Origin: Rhizomys pruinosus
Taxonomy: Eukaryota; Chordata; Mammalia; Rodentia; Spalacidae
Reading direction: 5' to 3'
DNA: 64,000 nt
Assembly: GCA_009823505.1 (NCBI GenBank)
Contig: VZQC01000286.1
Coordinates: forward strand, 40,429-104,428
Numbering within the stretch: position 1 is the stretch's first letter; every line of letters begins with the position of its first letter. Below are positions 55,022 through 64,000 of the stretch, one piece after another. The notes beneath the pieces are model-generated. The model searched no databases. It saw nothing but the letters and a program-made list of their open reading frames with translations, and was not told where the DNA came from. A program made the translations under genes and the position numbers.

Positions 55022-55431
55022 TGTCCTAGTTTGTCTTCCATTGCTGTGACAAAACACTCTGACTGACACCAACTTGGGGAGGAAAGGATTTACTCAGCTT
55101 ACATCTCCTGGGTCACAGTTCTCACTCAGGGAGCCCAAGGCAAAAACTCAGGGCAGGAACCTGGAGGCAGGAGCTGAAGCACAGGCCATGGAGGAATGCT
55201 GTTCACTGGCTTACTCGCTCCTCTGGCTCATGCCCAGCCTGCCTTCTTATACCATACACAACCACCTGCCCAGGGTGGCACCACTCATTGTGGGCTGGGC
55301 CCTCCCACACTGCTCGACAATCAGACAATACTCCACAGATGTGGCCACAGGCCAATCCGATGGAGCCAATTCCCCAGTTGAGGCTCCCTCAACCCAGGTG
55401 TGTCGAGTTGACACTAAAGCTTTCCAGCACA
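55022..55431 (-). mobile_element. 3' LTR of the MaLR-like provirus
   Basis: 410 bp, plus-strand edges tgtcctagtttgtcttcca and tttccagcaca. The polyadenylation signal, AATAAA in the sister LTR, reads AGTAAA here (55089-55094). Confidence 0.92.
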
Positions 55432-56588
55432 ATTGACCCCTTGTCAACTTGACACACAAAACACATCACCTTTAAACCACCACCTTTCCAGTTCTTATCC
55501 CCAAAGAATGATAACATTAATCACAACCTAAGACAGTACAACATTAAAAGCCCCACAGTCTTTAAAATGTCCAAACGCTTAAAAGTTCAGTCTATTAAAA
55601 GTCTCTTAACTGTGGGCTGCTGTAAAATCCAAAGCAAGTACTGTCTTATTTCAAAGGGAAGAATCAGGTACTCTCAAACAAAACCTAAGTCCAACAAAGT
55701 AGCTCAAGGCTGGACACCTGGGATTCACTCACGATCTTCTGGGCTCCAAAGGGTTTCGGCAGCTCCCCTTCTCTGACTCTGTCGTCCGTGGCACACACAG
55801 CTCATCTCGCAAACCCAGGCCAACTCCATTCCACACCTGCCGCTGCTCTTGGTGGCCTGGCATATCCAAAAAGCTGGGGTCACCACTGAAAACTGAGGCA
55901 GCACCTGCACACAGTGGTCTCTTCTTGACATCTCCTGGTGCAGAAGCCTCAGCTTCTCTCCATGACCCCTGCAATCCTGGGGTCTTCACTGCAACTGAGG
56001 TGCACTTCCACCAGTGGTCTTTCCTGACCTCTCACAGTGCCAAGCCTCGGCTGCCGTGACCCCCTCAAATTTCAACACCAGAACCATATAGGAGACTCTT
56101 ACACACTACCAAGTCCTGCTTCTGGCTTGACATGGAGGCTCAGGCCCCTTCTGGAACATAGCTTCTGTGTGCTGACCTTGAAGAAATTATTCCCAGAAGA
56201 TTTCACCACAGTGATGCTGGTCTCTTGTTACTTACAGCTGATTTTTCAGCCCCAGTTAACCAGCATCAATTGTCCCAGTAAAGCAAAGATTTCACTTCAG
56301 GTTCTGGTCTCTTGTTACTTACAGCTGATTTTTCAGCCCCAGCTGACCAGAACTCACAGATTAAACAGTTCTGATGATCTCTGCTTCCCTTTGAAACTAG
56401 AAACGTCACAATCCAGGCCTCCATCTTCTACAAATCCTTCAGCAAAACTGCCCCAAGCTCCAAAGCAATGATCTTTAGGCATTCAATGATCTTCCCAGCC
56501 CAAAGTTCCAAACTCCTCCACAATCCTTCCCCAAAACACCAACGACAGGTCTGTCACAGCAATAGCCCACTCTTCTGGTACCAATTTC
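55432..56588 (-). mobile_element. Internal region of the MaLR-like provirus
   Basis: No open retroviral frame. A duplicated block (tctcttgttacttacagctg at 56221 and 56308, 87 bp apart) lies near the 5' end in sense. A purine stretch 'acaaggggtcaa' next to the 3' LTR is the likely polypurine tract. The open frames seen on plus (such as 56037-56471) cross these non-coding blocks and are not supported. Confidence 0.88.
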
Positions 56589-56995
56589 TGTCCTAGTTTG
56601 TCTTCCATTGCTGTGACAAAACACTCTGACCGACAGCAACTTGGGGAGGAAAGTGTTTATTCAGCTTACATCTCCTGGGTCACAGTTCTCACTCAGGGAG
56701 CCCAAGGAAAGAAGTCAAGGCAGGAACCTGGAGGCAGGAGCTGAAGCACAGGCCATGGAGAAATGCTGTTCACTGGCTTGCTTCTGTGGCTCATGCCCAG
56801 CCCGCCTTCTTATACAGTACACAACAACCTGCCCAGGGTGGTACTACTCATTTTGGGCTGGGCCCTCCCACACTGTTCGACCATCAAGATAATACTGCAC
56901 AGATGTGGCCACAGGCCAATCCAATGGAGCCAATTCCCCAATTGAGGCTCCCTCAACCCAGGTGTGTCAAGTTGACATTAAAGCTTTCCAGCACA
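56589..56995 (-). mobile_element. 5' LTR of the MaLR-like provirus
   Basis: 407 bp. In sense: 'gtcaacttgacacacctggg' near the start, TATA-like 'gtataagaagg' (about 56806-56818), and AATAAA (plus 56656-56661). It keeps the motifs expected of an LTR promoter. Confidence 0.92.
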
Positions 56996-57029
56996 CACAT
57001 CAAATGAGTTTATGATTTTAGCTACTGTA

Positions 57030-57171
57030 TTTTTTTGAGACAGAGTCTCCTTTTAGTCCCAGCTGGCCTGGAGCATGCTCTGTAGACCAGGCTGGCCTTG
57101 AACTCACAGAGATCCACCTGCCTCTGACTCCCAAGTGCTGGGATTAAAGGTGTGTGCCACCATGCCTGGCT
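57030..57171 (-). mobile_element. B1 SINE
   Basis: Antisense: 'ttgagacagagtctcctttt', end 'tgtgccaccatgcctggc'. The TSD-like flanks are tagctactgtattttt and tagctattgtattttt. Confidence 0.96.
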
Positions 57172-57187
57172 TAGCTATTGTATTTTT

Positions 57188-58194
57188 AAGAATAACTCAT
57201 CCACCCCGATTTGTACTATCTATATACATTTGGGTATGGGAATATCCACTGGAGTATAGTCAACATACCAGGGAGCACTTCTTTAAAGAAATGTGACTTT
57301 ACTTCCCCCAGAAGCCACCAACTGTCCACAGCTCCTCAGTTATGGGTGAGGACCCCTTAGCCCATTCCCACTCCATGCTATGGAGGCTGACTCACTTCAT
57401 CTTCTGAAGGTCTTGTGTAGGCAACCACACCCACTATGACTTCATGAGTACAGTGGTCTTAGCATGTCCTGAAGGCACAGGTTTGCTCTGGTGGGAACCA
57501 ACCTCTGGCTCTTTTAATATTTCTGCCCTTTCTTTCTAAGTGCTTCCTGAGCCTTGAAGAAGGGTGTGATATAACTGCGCTTCCCACAGTCACTCGTTCT
57601 CTGCACTTGGACCAGTTGTGAATGTCTGCATTGAGCACCATCTACTGCACAAATCAACTTCTCTGACGAGGTCTGAGAGCAGCAGTAATCCTGGCTCTGG
57701 ACTAGACTAGCTATTTTACATTTCAACTTCAAAATTTTCATTTGCTCATTTTTAGTAAAGTTTCTTTCATGATAATCAGTTTTCTTTAAGTATTAGAGAA
57801 ATAATGTTTCCTTTATATTTTAAAACTCATTTATAAGAACTGCTTTGACATCTGCCAAATCCAGGTACTAGGTCTGTTCAGAATTGGTAGCCTGGTTATT
57901 TTTTTCAAACTATTTTTGTTTCCTTGACTATGAGTTATACTTTGCTGTTATTTTATATATCTTGTTTTGTGTGATTACCGTTGTTTTTGAAATCTAGGTC
58001 AAAATCTGGATGTTTTCATTTATTGTCTTCTTTGTGCAGACAGCCATAAGATCACCATAGACTGCATAACTTTCTGTGTAAACAAAATTTATTTCAAACA
58101 GTACTGGAAGCTTGAAGTCCTGGCTGGGAGTTTCGAGCACAGTTAGGGTCTGATATGCGTTATAGACCACCAAATTTCTAATCTTTACAAAAGG
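57188..58194. other. No recognised feature (unique DNA)
   Basis: No repeat family recognised. Minus-strand frames at 57459-57741 are short and unsupported. Confidence 0.45.
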
Positions 58195-58195
58195 T

Positions 58196-58275
<80 letters not shown>
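58195..58275. repeat. Compound (GT)n(GA)n microsatellite
   Basis: About 20 GT units (58197-58237) followed at once by about 18 GA units (58238-58274). Confidence 0.97.
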
Positions 58276-58276
<1 letters not shown>

Positions 58277-58864
58277 GCCTTTGGTGTCATAATATAATTA
58301 TCTGCCTGAGGCCCTACCTTTTTCCTAATATTATCAAACTGTGCCTTTGAATTTTGACATTTGAATTTGGATGAGTTTGTGAGAGATAAAAGCATTCTCT
58401 CCACTGCAAAATCATATTGTATAAACTATGTGCTGAGTTTTTTTCCCCTTTTAATGTTGCTGTTTTGGCTGACTTTTTTTTAAATTTGGTTTTATTTACT
58501 AACTTGCTTCCACTCAGTCTGGAATCTTCTCTACTCTTTCTCCAAGTCCCTTGATTTAGGGTTGCAATTACCCAGCTGTTTCTTTATATATTGTTACTTT
58601 TGTTGTTAACTTGGGATACTGTGACTTCCCCTTTCATCTCCACTCCTGCTGCCAAGAAGGGTCCTACCTTCTGTGGATGGACTGGGTGAGAGCATAGAAT
58701 CCTTCTCAAAGTTTGAGCACTTGTCAGTCTCAAATTGTTTTCACAGTTTCTCCTACCAAGTTAGTCTTTATGGAGAGTTTAGACAATCTCAAGTTGCCCT
58801 GTGCTTGTGGAAATAGAATCCTATAAGCTCCTGGAACTCTGCTCATATGAACCTAAAGCATTAG

Positions 58865-59260
58865 TGTCAGCATGCACAAAACCATTCAAGCTCAAGCTGA
58901 CAAAAATTTGGCACAGAACTGCATAAAAGGGTAGCAGAACTCGATCTTAGCTGAAGAAAACTATTGGCAGCTGATTACTGTTGGCTGAGGAAGACCTGCC
59001 CTTCTTTAAGTGAGGGTCTCTGGATAGGCTGACTAGAGCTCAGAGGGTGAGCTGGCACTGAGAAATTGCCTTGGAGAGTAATTTGGCACAATAAATCCTA
59101 ACACAAATGACAAAATATATGAACTTGAGAGGGGGTGCTGTGGGAAGGTGTCAATGGAGAAGGGGAGGTATAAATGCGATTAAGACTGATTGAAGAGGCT
59201 AGCTGTGAAATAGACAAAAATTCAATTAAAAATTATCAAAATAAAACCCACTCCTAATTA
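58865..59260 (+). mobile_element. L1 (Lx-like) 3' UTR
   Basis: 'agcatgcacaaaaccattca', 'ggcagctgattactgttggc', 'tctggataggctgactagag' and 'ggcacaataaatcctaac', in the same order as 41080-41425 and 46540-46890. Ends in an A-rich stretch at 59225-59250. Confidence 0.78.
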
Positions 59261-59865
59261 GCCAGGGAACTGTATAGAGCTTTTCTTCCCTTCTCTGGAT
59301 CTCCAAACTTCAGAAATTGCCTGTTACATTTCTAGTTTTTAAGCTGGTCTGCATATCCACTCCCAGTGTGCCTACGGAGCTCTGGACAGTCGTTTTTTTT
59401 TTTTCTTCCTAAAGGAAGGAAGGAAGAAAAGGAAGATTGCCTCTGCTACCAATCAATATAGCCCCATCTAGCGGCAAATCTGGTTTTACACCACCAGCCC
59501 ACCTGAGACTACAAAGAAACACTGCTTTCCTGATCAATCTGGGTGTGTGGATGGGGGAGTATGGGAGGCATTGAGGCCACAGATGTCACAATCTTACCCA
59601 TAGTTCACCAGTTTTTCATTTATGAACACATCTCACGTTGTCTCTTTGGTTTGTACTGAAAGCCTTGTAATAGCAGTTATTGGTATTTTTGTCCCATTTT
59701 ATAATTATTTGGGGAAGAGTGTACCTGACTGCTTTAATGAGATATTCTTTAAAATCTTTCTTTTGCACTGATTGATTTTTATGTACATTACATATGCCAC
59801 CACTAGAATAATCCTACTTGGTTGGAACACAAAATCCTCCTTATAGATTGTCATATTTATTTTAT

Positions 59866-61037
59866 TTTTTAGATTATTATTCTTACTATTTTATGTATAA
59901 GAGTGTATTGCCTGCATGTAAGTGAACCCATGTCATACAATGCCAGAAGAGATCGGAAGAGTCCCTGGAACTGGAGTTATGGATAGTTGCAAGCTGCCCT
60001 GTGAGTGCTGGGAATCGAACCTAGGTCCTTTTTTTTTTTTTTTTCTTGAACTTCTTTTTTTTTATAATTTTTGTTTTTACTTTTAAGGGATTCTACAATA
60101 CAATGACACAGTTGTTTGCAGATAACAATGATGTTTCTCATATGTCATACAATTAAAGTAATTGTGCATTTTGCAAGTATCATGTTCCCAAATTTTTGAA
60201 CAACCCAAGGTTCCCAATAAGTCCAGATTGGAGAAGCTTGTTTTTTTATGCACAGGCATGTTGATCAATCAGGTCCAGACTATATTCCTGTATAGTTTCA
60301 TGATTCACCCCTATCTCTCACAGCCCTTAACAACTCTCCACGCCTCCTCTTCACGCAGTTTGTTCCCTTAGGCTTGGGAAAGGGGCACAAATGGGTTGAG
60401 AGAAGAAAACAGTCTTATTTCTTTGGAGTTGTATTTTGGACTCTGAGTCTGTTCAGTTTGTTTCTCTTCACGGATTGACAGCTTTACAGTGATACCCTTT
60501 TCAGTCATACAAACAAAGCTCAAGCTTATTGGATGTACAGGCATTTAAGCAGACCCCTTATTTGTCAAGCTACAGCTGTGACATAGACACAGGTGCTTGG
60601 AGTGGTATGCTAATCCGCAAACTGTGGTTTCTCTATAAAGGGTGACAAGTTCTTGTTGGTGGCTTATAACATCGCCTAACCACTAGAGGACATAAGCTTG
60701 TGGCATTCCGCTGTGAGTATTTCCTCCGGGAGAGAGAGAGAGCTAATAGCCAAATAATTTTGGGATATAATATACGCACTTGGCATTGCCTCTGTTGCAC
60801 TGTATCTCCAGACTGTTGAGGTGTAGCTGATATTTTCGGAGGAGTCTTGTTTGTCTCAGGGAGACCAATATTTTGCTGTATTGCTGTAGTGGCCTTTGGT
60901 AATGCTCTCTAGCATTTCAGAGGCCAGTTGTATGCTAGCAGGTGACGTCTCATAACATTTTTCATGCTCACACCAGAACCTAGGTCCTTTTTGAGAGCAG
61001 CCAGTGCTCCTACCACTGAGCCATCTCTCCAACCCCT
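59866..61037 (-). mobile_element. B2 SINE split by a retroposon
   Basis: Antisense B2: tail and body 59866-60033 (tatgtataagagtgtattgc ... 'gggaatcgaacctaggtcc') and head 60993-61037 (gagccatctctccaacccc). The insert occupies 60034-60975. Confidence 0.93.
60034..60975 (-). mobile_element. Retroposon copy nested in B2, related to the 3' part of the 52057 segment
   Basis: The perfect 17-bp TSD gaacctaggtccttttt lies at 60017-60033 and 60976-60992. Poly(T) at the left shows a minus-strand poly(A) insertion. In sense, blocks 'ctctgaaatgctagagagca' and 'gaagaggaggcgtgg' parallel 52460 and 52997, but the 3' terminus (acacagttgttt / 'aagggattctacaat' on plus) is different and recurs at 26030. A 5'-truncated non-LTR element of about 940 bp with no protein frame. 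Confidence 0.85.
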
Positions 61038-61044
61038 TATTGTA

Positions 61045-61315
61045 TTTTGGGGGGCAAGGTCTCCAGCAGTAGAGGTTGAAATGATACGATGTACCCCAGG
61101 CTGTCCATGAGCTCCTATTCCTCCCACTGCTACCACCAACTAGGATTACAGATATGTACCACTAATGCCCACCAGCACTTACTTACTTAGAGACAGGGTC
61201 TCTCAATGTAGCCCTGGCTGGCCTTGAACTCATTATACTGATCACGTTGGCCTTAACTTGGAGCAAACTTTCTGCCTCTGTAATAGGATTACAAGCATGG
61301 AACAGCATGACCACA
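61045..61315 (-). mobile_element. Two old B1-like SINEs
   Basis: 61045-61165 ('ggcaaggtctccagcagta', 'aggattacagatatgtacc') and 61185-61315 ('agagacagggtctctcaatg', 'ggctggccttgaactcatta'). Confidence 0.7.
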
Positions 61316-61904
61316 ATAGTGCTTCATTTTAGTTGGGCACATTTTATCAAGGATATACCTGCATGTGTCCATAAGTGATGTCATATTCTATTATTCTTTT
61401 CCTATGATATCTTTTTTGTATGCTTTTTTGTATCATGTTCATTTTCTGTTTTACAGAAAACTTCTTGTATAACTGATCTTTCTTTTCTTTTTATTTTCTT
61501 TTTTGGCCCTTTAGAGGGATTGACTATTCTGCTTAAGAGCCCTGATAGCTTATTTTGGTATCATTGTTGTTAGTCTAGTCCAGAGATCAGCAAGCAAGAT
61601 TTGTAAAGGAATAGATAATAAAGTAAGCTTTGTAGTCTCTGTTTCAACTAGTTGACTCTGAAATTGTGTTGTAAAAGCAACCCTGGACAGAATGTAACAT
61701 AATATGACCTGGTTACAGTAATATTTTATTTTCTGAAACAGTTAGTGAGTCTGATTTGACCTGTGTACCATACTTTACCCAGCCCTGATGTAGATTGTAA
61801 TCCCTAGTTTTCCCTCCTTCAAATATAATACTATATTTTTCTGCGTTTATCTATTGGTGACTGAGAGGTGATCAGATGTTCTGGTGAAGAAAGGGGCCAG
61901 GTAG
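61316..61904. other. No recognised feature (unique DNA)
   Basis: AT-rich; nothing recognised. Confidence 0.45.
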
Positions 61905-61919
61905 AAATACAGATGGAGG

Positions 61920-62176
61920 GGGCTGGAGAGATGGCTCAGTGGTTATGAGCACCGACTGCTCTTGCAGAGGACTGGAGTTTGATTCCCAGCACCCACATGG
62001 CGGCTAAGAACCTTCTTTAAGCTGGCTGTGGTGATTCACACCTTTAATCCCAGCACTCAGGAGGCAGAGGCAGAGGCGGCGGGGAGAGAGGGGATCTCTG
62101 TGAGTTCAAGGCCAGTGTGGTCTACAGAGTGAGTTCCAGGCCAGCTGGGGCTATAGGGAGACATTGTCTCAAAAAA
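61920..62176 (+). mobile_element. Chimeric SINE copy 2: B2 head fused to a complete B1
   Basis: B2 head 61920-62017 (ggggctggagagatggctca, B box 'ggagtttgattcccagca', 'ggcggctaagaac') joined at 'tctttaagctggc' to a B1 (agctggctgtggtgattcac ... 'ctatagggagacattgtctc') and an A tail. The TSD aaatacagatggagg / aaatacaggtggagg (61905-61919 and 62177-62191; one mismatch) bounds the whole element. The B1 part carries an extra GC-rich patch (62076-62090). Confidence 0.9.
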
Positions 62177-62191
62177 AAATACAGGTGGAGG

Positions 62192-62554
62192 ATAAAGTTA
62201 GAATGGTTGTTTTACTTTGCTTCAGACTCCTTTTCGTGAAAACAACATAGAAGTCAAAGTTAACAGAATCAGTCAAGAAATTAAGGAACCCCTGGGTACC
62301 ATGAGAGAAACATCATTTTCCAGGGGACTGGCCAGTACTGGCAATATGGTGGCTTCTTTTGGAGACACTAAGCAAGGACTAGAGGCCAGTTTAACAAAAA
62401 CAAACTGAGAAAACAGAAGGGTACATCTTGGATGGACTGCAGTTCGAAGACATTTTTGTAGGGAGGAGACATCATTTTTAGCACAGAGACATATTGTGGT
62501 CAGGATGATGTGGGGAGGATGGGAGGTTATAGTTCAGTTGTTTTGCAAATGAAT
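62192..62554. other. No recognised feature (unique DNA)
   Basis: A 63-codon frame at 62217-62408 has no recognisable domain; I do not call it a gene. Confidence 0.4.
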
Positions 62555-62960
62555 TGCTTGTATTACTTACATTTCTCATCAGTGTGACCAAATATCTGAC
62601 AAAGCAATTTAAGGGCTCATGGTTTGAGTGGATATTTTATCCTCGTCCAATTCTAATATTAAATCTGTCTCTGTTCATTTCCTTGGTGACTGAGAAGTGA
62701 TAGATAGCATGGTAGGTAATTCACGGCAGCAGGAGCCTGTGGTTGGGAAGCCTCACCTCATTAATAGGAAACAGAGTGCTCTGAGAGTGGAGCTGGCCTA
62801 TAAAATCTCAATATATGCCCCCCACCCCCCTGCACCACTTCTTCCAGTTTAAGTACCACTTCCCAAGGGTTCTGTCCAGCTGAAAAACAATCACCTTCAG
62901 CTGGAGGCTAAGCATTCAGACATACGAGCCTGTGGGGGACAGTTCACATCCAAACCATAA
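62555..62960 (-). mobile_element. MaLR-type LTR, diverged
   Basis: 'ttacatttctcatcagtgtg', 'agcaatttaagggctcatgg', 'ccagtttaagtaccacttcc', 'acagttcacatccaaaccat'. Same antisense layout as 49465-49760. Confidence 0.6.
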
Positions 62961-64000
62961 CAGAACTGTTTGTCCAGAAGACATTCAAACAACCAGGGGA
63001 AGTAACTGGCATGAGTCAAAGTAGCATCATAGTCAGATCTGGACAGAGAATAGAAGATAGGCAAGTGTGACTGACCTACCTGTCGCCTCTCAGGTGGCAG
63101 CCTGGAGGAGTTTTCCTGGTTCTCTTTGTGGGTCTGACTGGCTGGCTTTCAGGAAAAGAGTAGGCAGAGGAACAAAACTTTCAGAGCCTACTTCAACTGG
63201 GGTACAAAGTCCTCCTATGCAGAGGCAAGCCTAGGAGGGGAAGAAGATACCCCTGGTGTATTCAATTGCGATTGACAGAGGGAGAGTGACTTACTATAAA
63301 GCATACTGGACTATCCTTTTAGTTTGTAAGTTTTAGTGTAAGTGGATTGTTTTCCCATCTTCATATTCCAAGGGATGTTACCCTTGGAAACAGAAACTGA
63401 AGCTTTATACAGAACAAATTTCATCTTTCTCTTAGAGATCAAAATAGAGGTCATTTACTGGAAATATATTTTCCTCCCTGGCTTCCATTAAATGATTGAC
63501 ACAACGAACAGACAGTTTTTGCTGACTACTGCTTTCATAAGTTAGATAGCAAATGGTTTGTGGGGATAATAAACACATAAAGGAAACATAAAGGCGTAAA
63601 TTCCTCCCAGGACAAAAATGCCACTGACAGATGAGTCTGCTGGCCTGAAAAGCTACTGAACTTGTCTCAACCTATGGATAAAAGCAATCCTGTATGTGCA
63701 TGGTGACAAAGCAAGATATGATGCTTTGCCTGCAGATGACCTATTTGTCAAACAGACAACTTTTAAAAGCCCCTTCGGTACTTACAATTTTTAAAATTAT
63801 GAAGAAGTACTTTGTTGTCTAAACACAATTGTAGAACAAGGAACAAATGGCTGTTTTTCTGATATTTATAGATGACTAAATGACCAAATTATATTACAAA
63901 AGAAACCTTTTTTTAGGCAATAGAAAAATAGGGATGGGAATGGCTAGATCAACAATTATTCACAATGGCATGGGACTGAGTGCTGTAGTTCTATTATTTC
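62961..64000. other. No recognised feature (unique DNA to the window end)
   Basis: No repeat landmarks or exon-like signals seen. Confidence 0.45.

Larger units (their letters stand above)
55022..56995 (-). mobile_element. Complete non-autonomous MaLR-like provirus
   Basis: Two direct LTRs flank a 1,157-bp internal region. Both outer ends abut the 5-bp TSD cacat (55017-55021 and 56996-57000). The orientation is minus. Next to the right-hand (5') LTR is a primer-binding site, tggtaccagaagagtggg in sense (56566-56583 on plus), of tRNA-Leu type. No gag, pro, pol or env frame is present, so mobility would have depended on other elements' proteins. The LTRs differ at roughly two dozen positions by eye. 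Confidence 0.93.

Noticed and set aside
55074..55436. 120-codon plus frame
   Set aside because: It lies wholly within an LTR, and a similar but broken frame occurs in the sister LTR; a sequence-composition effect.
56037..56471. 144-codon plus frame in the MaLR-like element
   Set aside because: It is antisense to the element and contains the duplicated non-coding block; MaLR internal regions are non-coding.
57994..58404. 136-codon minus frame
   Set aside because: Its centre is the (GT)n(GA)n tract; flanks show no domain.

Overview
The window is non-coding DNA from a muroid rodent. B1, B2 and B4/ID SINEs occur together with rodent L1 and ORR1/MaLR-type LTRs. B2 is muroid-restricted, and the repeats read differently from the mouse consensus as I remember it, so a muroid other than Mus is likely; I cannot name the species. 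I found no host protein exon, tRNA, rRNA, known ncRNA gene or CRISPR array. Nearly every open reading frame is either an L1 remnant or a chance reading through SINE, LTR or microsatellite sequence. Three single N positions (15975, 32431, 37531) mark assembly joins.

Layout. 1-5110: two nested antisense L1 copies. The younger (1-2515) has two full 184-bp promoter monomers plus a partial third. 5110-9400: sparse SINEs, an ERVL-type LTR, a degenerate tandem block and a 12-copy, 46-bp minisatellite. 9500-18580: SINE-rich, with one ancient L1 whose pieces stay collinear from 14640 to 18178. 18580-24100: mostly unique DNA with a MIR and an LTR. 24100-28600: SINE clusters, CT and TATC arrays and L1 3' ends. 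29490-36900: LTRs, SINEs and an L1M tail, including a solo LTR nested in a B2 and the first copy of a B2-B1 chimeric SINE. 37400-40600: a long CTTT array, unique DNA, a MIR and B1/B2 copies. 41000-50900: L1 3' ends, LTRs and microsatellites. 50852-53390: a 5'-inverted L1 with a perfect 17-bp target-site duplication (TSD). 55017-57000: a complete non-autonomous MaLR-like provirus with both LTRs. 59860-61040: a retroposon nested in a B2. 61905-62191: the second B2-B1 chimera.

The 'genes' here are parts of selfish elements. L1 ORF1p and ORF2p would have supplied the machinery that moved the B1, B2 and chimeric SINEs; the poly(A) tails and 10-17 bp TSDs seen at many loci are its footprint. The two signals most worth following are (i) a chimeric SINE, a B2 tRNA-like head fused to a whole B1, with the same internal junction at two loci and a different TSD at each, and (ii) an L1 promoter built of 184-bp monomers, each carrying a CCAAT box, a CACCC box and a TATAAAA box in Pol II order. 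Family names come from pattern memory; no database search was possible.
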